Program-made: the position numbers and the translations under genes
Shown here: positions 32,426 to 42,155 of the stretch, piece after piece
Layout of the letters: each line of letters begins with the position of its first letter
Numbering within the stretch: the first letter of the stretch is position 1
Origin: Diploscapter coronatus
Taxonomy: Eukaryota > Nematoda > Chromadorea > Rhabditida > Rhabditidae
Assembly (NCBI GenBank): GCA_964036155.1
Contig: OZ038423.1
Span: 20,165,249 to 20,229,248, forward strand
Direction of reading: 5' to 3'
DNA: 64,000 bases
The notes under the pieces: generated by a model
Told to the model about the DNA's origin: nothing
What the model saw: only the letters and a program-made list of their open reading frames with translations
Database searches by the model: none

Positions 32426-35400
32426 TCAATAATATTCAGAGAATTCTTTCTCCTTTGCACACGGTTTCATCGTCTCATATACGTGCATGAAAAGCTAAAA
32501 TTAAATTATTTACTATTCTACTGAATTATCTTAAAGAATCTACCAGAGGAAATCTGGATGTAAAATAATCCAAGAATTCAGGTGCATCAGGACTAACAAA
32601 TTCGTTCTCTAGATCATTACTCCATTCATTAGAATGTGCGTTTTTATTTCGAATGGCTCGTAACAAGTCGAATACAGATTGATGATCATAATGGCCCCTT
32701 TTACTAAGATCTAAAAATATAACTCATGAAAATATTTAAATGATGTAATGAAGTATGACACAATTCGTCACCTAATATACAAAATATCGTAATGAAATTT
32801 ACGAAATATTTAAAGAAATTTTCAATATTTTAGAGTTTCCATAATTTTTTATGGTAAAATTGAATTCATAATTTTCCTTACGCCATTTCTAGTTTTTGAA
32901 GTTCGATAATTGGTATATATGACAACAAATTATTGTTTGAATAATAATCAGTGATGGTTATTAAAATAATGAGAATAAGATTGAGATTTTTCTCTTCAAA
33001 ATCATAGAATTTAGTAAATAGTACGAAAAAGATTATGGAGATTACTATTGAATATCTCTTAAAGGAGATTTGCAAGCGAGCTTTCAGAAGTGTTTATCTC
33101 CAAGTTTTCTATTCTTTCAGGGCAAGCGTATTCGAAGGTTCTGATTAGGAGTCCGTTGTCCAAAAGTGCAATGGAAGCCTCCTTGATCATTTAGGGCACG
33201 TTCAGATTCTGCTAGCGCTAGCAGGGTCTGAACGTACCCTTATATCACCAAGCATGTCTACATTAAAAATGAAATAGCGTGTGGAAATGGGAGAATATGA
33301 AAAACTAATTTTGAAAATGATTTTATAATTTTGTATAACGTAAAATCAAACAGGCTTCCATGCACTTTTTAATAACAGATTCATGATCAAAGCTCTCGAA
33401 AATTCCTATCCTGAAAAAATTAGCCAATTTGGCGATTACTGCTTCTCAAAATTCCCTTGTCAAGGAAAAATTCTGCAAGCTTAAAAAAATTCCAATTGCG
33501 TTGATTATCTAATAGGAAAGTTAAGGCGCGCTAAGAAGTTTTGCACCACACCATATTAAAAAATGAATAAAGCACCATTTTGTAGTGGCTCAGATAACAC
33601 AATCCACCAATTTTTTTTGCTATCGTCGTCTTTGTCTGCAGCAGATAACACATCCGACCAATCGTTTTTAATGGCAGTTAATCCATTTTTCTCAAGATCG
33701 ATAATAAGTGGGTCAGCAGTATTTTTCAGTGGTTCAAGTCGACTATGACATGCCTAAAGCGTATATTAAAATTTTTATAAATTTGTTAGGATATTCTAAT
33801 TATTAAAAATTACGTGGATAAAGTTAATTCGTTTTTTCGCATCCCAAAGAAGTGGATGCTTATGAATTTCATCGATTGTGGGGCGATCTTTCGGATCATG
33901 AGATATCATTTTCTCTATTAATGGCTTTGCTACATCCGCATCTAAATCACTATAATTGTTATAAATTAAATAGTTATTCTTAGAATGTTTCACAATATCA
34001 TGATCGAAGTTAAGAACTGGTTATTTCTCTTTAATCAAAAATTATTAAATCAAAATGATCTATTATATTATTTCAAAAAGAATAATTAATTTTCTACCTT
34101 AATTGCTTAATCTAAATTTAGCAATTGTGATAAGAAGTCATAATATCAATATTTTCTATTAGAAATATTTCAAATTGATTAAAAATATAAAAGAATTCAT
34201 ATTAGAATTTCAATTTTTACGTGGATAAATGATACAATTAGAGACCGCAAATGAGTATTGAAAGCGAAATAACTGATTCGTGAGTGATGGACCATTAAAA
34301 ACCTAATATTTTGTATTATTTTGCCAACCTTGTAACATTTTCAAAGACTCGATACTCATTTCTTCATACACTTTAACGATTTTTACGCGAAAATCAATAC
34401 TCATCATGAAAAGGGATCAACTACAAAGTTTCTATCAATTGATGCTCATATTTAATAACTTCTTTCAAAGATAATTACCCCAATTATGCGAGCTATCCAC
34501 TTATTTAGTGCAATATCTAAAATTAGGTCAGAAAAATTGACCAAGTTTTCTATCCGCGACACAAAAAATATGTCTGATTTCGATGAAAAATGTTTATTTT
34601 GCTGGCTGGAAAGTAGTACTGAAAAACTGTTCGATGAATAAATTTCAAGACTTTCAATGCATTTGCGGTCTCTAGATACAAGAGAGATTCTTACCTGGTA
34701 GTATATTAATCTTATCCAGGTTATAGGCTCCTTTGTCAATGTTTACAACCTATAAATACTTGTGTTTGCAAATGTCTTACGAAAATTTGTTGGCCCACAA
34801 ATGATATTAAAAGTTTGGTAAATAAAAAATATGCAACGCTATATTAAGAAAAAATATATGTCATATTAATTATTTTTAATAAATTAAATAATATTTTTGA
34901 AATCTTGATATAACATGTCTGATGACAGCTTCAAATTACAAACTGTCATTTTAAGCATCATAACAGCAATGTATTTAAAATAATGTGTATTTGCGTACCC
35001 TAGTATAATATGGTTTTTCTTCTCCGAACGGATGACCACCTTTTGTCAAGACATAATAATATAAGCAACCAAGCGAGAATATATCCAGGGGAAAATTCTA
35101 AAATAATAATTTTTTGACATAACGAAACATCGCTTGCGGTTAAATAAAGAAAATATATTCTTATCTCTCTCTCAGATGGTACAGCAGCCTCTGGAGCTGA
35201 CCATCCAATAGTTCCGGCTTGGTCAAATGTAAAAGCGGAGACTGTCGCATTTATATCCGTTTTGATATATTTACTTATTCCAAAATCAGCTAGCACTGCA
35301 CGATACTCATTATTATCTTCTGCGAACAAGACATTAAGAGGCTTAAGGTCTCGATGGGCTGAAATATTAATTATTTAAGTGTGATATCAGCGAACAATTG

Positions 35401-38400
35401 AAAACAATTTTTCCATAGCACAAATTCGTGGAAAATACATTTATGAGTTCTTTTATTAGATCATTATCTCGGAATCAGACATGCCACTTCAAGAATTTTT
35501 GAGGCGTATGCCTAGATCGGGTCTGCCAAGATTAAAAATTCCCATAACCCCACCCAGGCATATTTTTGCGAAAAATAAACTACTGCATGAGAATTAGCAT
35601 CAAAAACTGAGCAAACCATATAAAAAATCAACATGATCGGCGGATCACTCGTTCTCACTCTTTTCTAATAGTTTGATTCTTACAGACATTTATTCTTATA
35701 AAGGGGTTTCTCATAAAATTTACCAATGTTTTTTGAATGCAGATATTTGAGCCCTTCTGTAGCCTGCTTGAGAATTTCGACGTCTCCAATTTTTATTCTT
35801 TTACGAAAGTCTTCTTCTTTAACATATGTTTCCAATGATCCTTCGCATAATTCCAAAGCTAGATAAGAGTACTGCAAATGATCTTCCTCCTGAAAATGTA
35901 ATTATTGACGCGCAAAAAACTGATAATTCAAAATCAAATTTACATAGTTAGCATAAAGATATTTTTCATTTACTCATGAAAATAGCGTACACAATAAAGA
36001 TGTTTAGCGTACCATACAGATTGTTTCTCTGATTTTCTCTCATTTGCGAGTCAACGATAACAACACTGATGATAGAAATCGCGATAAATGAAGAAACGTA
36101 TTGCAGAAAAGCATAATTATGTGAACTATTTAGAAAAAGAGGGTACGAGATAGTAAAGGGATATGAAGAGGGAAAAGAAGAGGTTTGCGTTACTTTTCGA
36201 ATTTTATCATTTTATCGCATCTAAAAAGTTTTTCTAGTCTTTTTCTCATGGATAATTTGAATAATGGATAGAATAATAGTTGGCACAAATAGTTTAGCGG
36301 TAAAGTGCGTTTTCGTGCCTAAATTTTCGTCACCAATATCAGCAAACCGCTCGTTTCTGATTAGGACCCAAAAATCTAGTATTTAACAGAAGCGCTGGAT
36401 TAAAAAATTTAAGGCAGATTTAGGATCCACGCACCGTAATGGGTTCAAAAATATAGTTCTCATGATCAGCGTTTCTAGTTTATAAAATTCACTTGCGACC
36501 TCTAATTAAGATCATATTTCATCTATACCTTATAAAAATATCTTATGATATTTGGATGTCTATCCGAAATTCCCAGATTTGTTTCCTCTCTCTTGACCCT
36601 AAATAAGAATTGAATTTATTAACTTTTCAAAACTTACATATGGTAGGCATCTTTCAACGTGGGTGGTACAATTTTAACTGCAACAACTCGCTTGCCAAAT
36701 TTTCCCCTAAATGATTCCGTTATAATTTAAATGAGTAACGAAAAACCATTTTCCACATTCTCACTAACTGAAGAGCATGTTCCTCTATTTTTCAATCGTT
36801 CTAATTTTTAAAAAATCAAAATTTTCAATCTCCCATAACTCGTTTCCAATCATCATAATAACATTAAATCAATAGTATATTGAATATTTACGCGTCATAT
36901 GAAATTATAAAATGCTTTTTCAAATGGTCTGAGCTGGGAATGTATAGTTCTGGCATTTTAGAGGATCATTCTTAGATATACCCTTCAATTAGTAATGCCT
37001 TTAAATTAGAGAATATGGTATCATACGCTTGCATAAACATTTTCACAACGTACTTTTCTTCCCCTTTTTACGCTGTATGCAACGGGCGAGAAGAGAAAAG
37101 AGAAAAGAGAGTCGTGTAACGTTATGATTTTATGTATGAGTATTATCAATTCAGTAATATCAATAAAATTGAAAGTAATTGATTTTTAAATGTAAATTTG
37201 AGAAATTACCAATTCAATTTTTTAAAAGTTTAGGTAGATTATGCATAAGCGTGATGTTTACAAATAGTGCTTCAATGTAAAATGATAAATTATCAACTAA
37301 CTTATAAACAACTGTTCCGTGAGAACCGTGTCCCAAAAGAGCAACTTTATCATAATCCAAACTATAGACTTTACTCCGATCATCTGGTTTTTCATCTTCC
37401 TATATTATAGAGTAATTAAAATGGCGAAATAAGCCATTCTCAAATATATAGAAAAATCATTTTGACGCTATAATTAGTAAAAAATGTTTTAAAAATAAAA
37501 TTTTTAAAACATTTAATATACTCAAAGCTGATTGAACCAGCGATTATTTAAGTTTTTCAAAATCATACCGTATTCCTAATTTCAGCCAGTTGCAGGAGAT
37601 GTTGATCACGCTGAATTGGTGCATCTGCCATACTAGGTTGTCTCACAGGTTCAGTTGTATCCTGGTTTAATATACAGTACCGGACAAAAATAGTAAACAG
37701 TTTCGCCAAGTGACCAGTTAAACCAATTAGCGTGAGGTATAAATCCAAGTAATTTTTATGGAGAGTAATTACCTTCGTTTAGATAGTTGTCAAGTTTCAG
37801 TTCGATTGGATTTGAAATAAGAAAATAATGAATTATTTTCAGAAGACCATCTTTATATATAAAAAAAATAGCCTATTTTTGAAATCAATGCATCAGAAAA
37901 CGTGATAACATACGCGAGTGAGTGAAGTTTGGCGAGAAAGAATTCCTGAGTTTATTTCTGATTAGGTGCGTTATATTTAATTTACATTCCACTCATGAAA
38001 AAATGTATTCGGAAAGTTACAAATGATTCAATTTTATATCCGTGATTTCACCATAAAATAGTTCAGTTTTTTTTTATTTCAAATCCAATCTAACTGAAAT
38101 TTGGCAATTATCTAAACGAAGGTAATTACTTTCCATAAAATTACTTACGCTTAATTACTTCACGCTAATTGGTTTAATTGGCCACTTTGCGAAACTGTTT
38201 ACTATCTTTTGTCCGGTACTGTATTATTATTATAAGACTAGACTCGGGGTGGCACTTTGCGGCCGCCCGAGTCTAGGGGCTTGCTGCGCATGACCTCCAA
38301 GTTCAAATCTAGCACATTTAATAGAATATTTGACTTAAATCTATTTGATTTGCTCAACCCAAACCTAAAAACCTGGACCTAACTAGGGTTTTACCTTCCA

Positions 38401-41400
38401 AAGACAGGTTATTAGCGTTTTTTCTATATAAAATTTTTAAAGAAAAATTCATAGAGCAGTTTTTCGTCACATGGACTTTTCTCGAAGATAAAGCGATATC
38501 GAGGAAAGTTGTCCTATACACAAATGTGCACGATCCACAGTTGAGCAACTTTGCTTTCTTGACCTAATCCGAACTTTTACTAAAATTCCCTTAATTTTCA
38601 CTCATTTTGCTTGTTCAATTCTGAAAAATTCGACGATCGATAAGAGGAAATGAGCTACTCGATGGGGAAACCTTACCGAATTTTTCTATACTAAAACCTG
38701 TCTAGACGAAAATAAATGTTAGCAAAATTAGAAAATCGGAAGATGACTTCCAGAGCCGATATCTTTCCTTAGAATTATTTTTTCTATGAAAAACAATAAA
38801 CTGCTGCATGATCCATGCACCCTAATCGTTACTTCGAATGGAGTGCCATGGATCTGTTTTCACAAACGAAAAACCCACTTGTCCCTTCTAAGTGAAAAGT
38901 GTCATTTCAAATAGGTGCAAGTTTAATCATTTCTAACTAATAATACTTATTAATTTACTTCTCTAATGATTCTCCATTTCTCTGTTTGTGGATCGTATTC
39001 CTCGATTGAATTACAAAAATTTCCATAAAATCTATGAAATCCAGGTTAACAAATATTTCGTATAAAGATATGGAAAATCTCAGCTCACCCTCCGATTGCA
39101 TACAATTTCCCGTTAGCGACAACAAGTGAATGATTCTCTCTGGCATAATTCATATCAGCGATTCGAGAAATTCGACTGTCAACTGGAGCTGAGGGGTCGA
39201 AGCACAGACAGGATTTTAATAGATTAGAATAACTAAATATCTAATGATGCATTATTTATCATACAAAATTAAACGACCTCATTCCTCCAATTATGTAAAT
39301 TTTTCCATTTAGCGATGCAGCTCCGAAAAAATATCGTTCTTCTGGAAGCTCTCCAATTTCAACCCATTCTCGCTCATCATCTGATAATCGATATATTTTT
39401 TTATTATTCCATCTTCCATCAATAACTGAATATCCATAATTACAATAATGAATATGCTATAATGTGACCGTATAAGATTTCATCGCATGTTATTGTTTGA
39501 GCACGTTCAATTGGAAGAGGAAAAGCAGGTCCTGTTTGCCATTGTCCATCTATTAACACCTGAATAAATTATTTCATGGATTTTCATTCGATCTTCTTAC
39601 ATCAACTCTATTCGTATCTTTCCTTGTTTTAGGATCCATTCCACCCAAATAATACAATTTGCCCTTGAAATAAGCCACAGATGCACCATTACGCCATTCA
39701 GGAGGATCTGGACCTGTAAAAATTCTCTGAATCGATCATTCATGGATTTGTTGATAAAACCTCCTGGGAATCGTTGAGCATTCAAGTCATATATTTCAAA
39801 TGATGTCATATAAAAGTCAATTGCAAAAATCTGAAATTTGAGAAATTATTCAAAATAGCGAGCATAAGAATTTACTTTATTCTGTGTAGTTGCTACTTCA
39901 TATGACGAATAACAATTGCGGAATTTTGCAATCTCTTCGACTGAGCAGGTAGATAAATTGAACAAGCATATTCTTCCTTCATCTTTACCACTATTTCGAT
40001 AACGAACTAAATTATTACGAATCGTTTCAAAGTCTTATTTAGTTTTCAATATAATTTCTTACGATAAAATAGCAAATACAATTTTCCGACTTCTCTCCAT
40101 TCATTCGTTTGTGGATCGTATTCATCGATTGAATTACAAAAAGTTCTATCAAAAAATCTGAAATCCAAGTTAACAAATATTTCGTATAAAGGTATGCAAA
40201 ATCTCAACTCACTTTCCTCCGATTGCATACAACTTCCCGTTAGTGGCAATGAGCGAATGATGACGTCTTCCATAATTCATATCAGCGATTGGAGAAACTC
40301 GACTGTCAACTGGAGCTGAGGGGTCGAAACACAGACAGGGTTTTAATATATTAGGATAACTAAATATATAATGATGCATTATTTATCATACAAAATTAAC
40401 GACTTCTCTCCTCCAGTTATATAAATTCTTCCATTTAGCGATGCAATCCCGAATGAAGCTCGTCCTTCTGGAATCTCTCCAATTTCAATCCATTCTCGTT
40501 CGTTATCTGATAATCGATATATCTTTCTATTTTCACAACCATCAATAACTGAATATCCATGATTACAATAATGAATATGCTATAATATGACCGTGTAAAA
40601 TCTCATCGCATGTTATTGTTTGAGCACGTTCAATTGGAAGAGGAAAAGCAGGTCCTGTTTGCCATTGTCCATCTATTAACACCTGAATAAATTATTTCAT
40701 GGATTTTCATTCGATCTTCTTACATCAACTCTATTCGTATCTTTCCTTGTTTTAGGATCCATTCCACCCAAATAATACAATTTGCCCTTGAAATAAGCCA
40801 CAGATGCTAATCTACGCCATTCAGGAGGATCTGGACCTGTAAAATTCTTTGAATCGATCATTCATAGATTTGTTGATAAGACCTTTTGAAATTTGTCGAG
40901 TATTCAAGTCAAATATTTCAAATGATTTAGCGCCGGGAAAGTTATTAATTCCGAAAATCTGAAGCTCAAGAAATTATTCGAAATAACGAACATAAGAATT
41001 TACTTTATTCTGTGTAGTCGCTACTTGATATGGCAGATACCAATAGTCGAATTTTGTAATCTCTTCTACTGAGCAGGTATATGAATTGAACAAGCATATT
41101 CTTCCTTCCTCTTCACCATTATTTGGATAATAAACTAAATTATTACGAATCGTTTCAAAGTCTCTTACTTAGCTTTCAACATAAATTCTTACAATGAAAT
41201 AAAATTTTATCCTCGCTATTTGATTGCATCAGATTATTTCGATCTGAAAATATAACTAATGTATCAACCAACCCTGTCAACTTCGCAAATAACATTCGAC
41301 AAAACGGTAATAATAAGCGGTAATTTTGAACCAACGATTTGATATAAAAAGATTGGAAATAATTTTATACTCAGAGAGCGCAAGTCCCACCTACTTTGCA

Positions 41401-42155
41401 TTAGAGGGGAAAACAGAAGGAAAGACCATATGGGTTATTTGGAAAAGGATTTCCTTTTGAAATATCCATATTTTGTGAAATCTAATGAATGATATTAGTC
41501 AATTCGAGTATGGAGAACAGTTTTCTCCGTTGGACCGATTCACGAAAACCACGAAATAAGCGCGAAACTGGGCATTGAAATTTTGAGATTCGATATTTTT
41601 ATCAATAACTCATATTATTAGATGCACACTCATGCACGCCTAATATTTTATTTCGATTGGTCGGACGGATATTTGTACAAAATTTCAAGTCTGTACGATT
41701 CTTGCAACACTTCAGTTTAACCGTTATTAGTCAGTGCTAAGCTCTACAAACGCGCTCCATTGCTAATCCAACTATCATACATTATCATTTTCATCCATAG
41801 GTTCCTTATCCAAGTCAGAAAAGTATGAAAAACCTTTGAAAATATTTAGAAATTATCAAAAAGTGAAGATTGAGTTAATTCAAAAACCTCCGGGAATCTT
41901 ACAAAATCTTCGTGTTTGCATAACTTTGAAGAATAAATCCACAAATCACCCATTTTTATCCTTTTACAAAAATATAAAATTTTTACCAATTGCATTATCG
42001 TGAAGTTCTGGTTTAATATTGTCGATTTCCTCGATGTTAACTTCGGCGACTGAAAAGTAAAGATAAAATTTCTAAAAATTTCAATATTTTTCACATCTTG
42101 CTCGTTTGTCAGGAGGTGGAGAAGTTTCACCTGGTCTCGACCGAACACCTGGCAT
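32426..42155 (-). CDS. Kelch-Kelch-kinase-KEN RNase (IRE1-like, no membrane segment)
   Basis: Proposed single gene, 1067 aa from ATG 42155 to TGA 32426-32428. Kelch exons: 42095-42155, 41987-42049, 41193-41243, 41004-41134, 40883-40958, 40724-40836, 40592-40682, 40404-40548, 40213-40359, 40063-40157, 39875-40005, 39761-39830, 39601-39713, 39469-39559, 39278-39425, 39089-39232, 38959-39031. Kinase-KEN exons: 37569-37661, 37302-37399, 36638-36706, 36529-36598, 35724-35889, 35165-35358, 34999-35097, 34695-34749, 33814-34016, 33576-33753, 32544-32710, 32426-32494. Two Kelch propeller-like regions (residues about 60-580) precede an IRE1-type kinase and KEN RNase. The joining donor GAA|GTAAAT and acceptor CCAG|GAT keep phase. 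Without the join, the Kelch frame stops at 38950-38952 two codons after the donor, and the kinase part would start at ATG 37631. No signal peptide or membrane span is present, so it should be cytosolic or nuclear. Confidence 0.6.
33193..33240. repeat. 48-bp near-perfect palindrome
   Basis: Centre GCTAGCGCTAGC at 33211-33222; the 24-base arms match at 21 positions (AGGGCACGTTCAGA against AGGGTACGTTCAGA). It lies in the intron between the last two large KEN exons (32711-33575). It could form a hairpin or be a symmetrical binding site or element remnant. Confidence 0.6.
34238..34676. mobile_element. MITE, about 440 bp, ends TAGAGACCGCAAATG
   Basis: TTAGAGACCGCAAATGAG at the left is mirrored at 34658-34676 (inverse of CTAGAGACCGCAAATGC), and the next bases (ATTGAAAG) also match. 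It lies in a kinase intron (34017-34694). The ends resemble those of the GAGAGCGCAAGT family. No coding frame. Confidence 0.6.
35510..35695. repeat. Degraded copy of the foldback-element end
   Basis: Diverged match to the right arm of the element at 2530-4551 (GGGTCTGCCAAGATTAAAA, GAGAATTAGCATCAAAAACTG, ending CAGACATTTATTC). It lies in a kinase intron (35359-35723). Confidence 0.5.
37675..38221. mobile_element. Tc1/mariner-type MITE, 547 bp
   Basis: CAGTACCGGACAAAAATAGT at 37675 and its inverse ending GTCCGGTACTG at 38221, each flanked by TA (37673-37674, 38222-38223). The inverted arms extend about 190 bases and include GTAATTACCTTCGTTTAGAT. The CAGT...TA ends are typical of Tc1-like elements; no transposase. 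It sits in the intron that would join the Kelch and kinase modules, only 13 bases from the kinase-side acceptor exon. Confidence 0.85.
38238..38276. repeat. Hairpin around GCGGCCGC, copy 1
   Basis: Perfect 11-bp stem CTAGACTCGGG (38238-38248) with CCCGAGTCTAG (38266-38276); the loop side contains GCGGCCGC. It is followed by GGGGCTTGCTGCGCA. GC-rich in an AT-rich setting. A similar arrangement occurs at 42290-42351. Confidence 0.6.
38950..42155 (-). other. Duplicated Kelch module of the above gene
   Basis: Residues 1-581. After a short basic start (MPGVRSRPGETSPPPDKRAR) come two nearly identical Kelch regions: 40063-41134 and 38959-40005. Each has the same exon pattern and motifs such as VAYFKGKLYYLGGMDPKT, GQWQTGPAFPLPIERAQTI, ASLNGRIYITGG or ASLNGKIYIIGG, ANGKLYAIGG and CNSIEEYDPQT. 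No BTB or BACK domain is present, unlike KLHL proteins. Kelch propellers bind protein or small-molecule partners. If the gene ends here, TAA at 38950-38952 gives 583 aa. Confidence 0.85.
41371..41800. repeat. GAGAGCGCAAGT-family repeat remnant
   Basis: Starts AGAGAGCGCAAGTCCCACC at 41372, matching the left end of the MITE at 18264. A clear right end is not visible. It lies in the Kelch intron 41244-41986. Confidence 0.35.

Larger units (their letters stand above)
32426..37661 (-). other. Kinase and KEN ribonuclease module of the above gene
   Basis: Residues 582-1067 of the joined model. Kinase: glycine loop GHGSHGTVVYK (from 635), VAVK lysine 656, helix-C Glu in VKREETN, catalytic HRDLK with D750, DFG D771, APE in GWSAPEAA, then DIFSLGCLYYYVLTKGGHPFG, PLIEKMISHDPKDRPTIDEI and HPLLWDAKKRINFI, all as in IRE1. 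KEN domain: SVFDLLRAIRNKNAH, DYFTSRFPL, HVYETMKPC. The residues matching human IRE1 Tyr892, Arg905, Asn906 and His910 are Y997, R1010, N1011, H1015. IRE1 kinases dimerise, autophosphorylate and cut RNA; here both active sites look intact. At the 35164 exon edge the best-fitting donor is AT rather than GT; a GT donor six codons earlier (exon from 35183) also keeps frame. Confidence 0.85.

Noticed and set aside
34452..34739. 95-codon minus-strand frame in the kinase gene
   Set aside because: Mostly intron and MITE sequence; only 34695-34749 fits the kinase.
38285..38310. AAGTTCAAATCTAG as a tRNA T-loop
   Set aside because: No A box, anticodon arm or acceptor stem could be drawn around it.
38354..38548. 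64-codon minus-strand frame as a possible N-terminal kinase exon or membrane segment
   Set aside because: No signal peptide, no fitting splice signals or phase, and no similarity to the IRE1 lumenal or membrane region.
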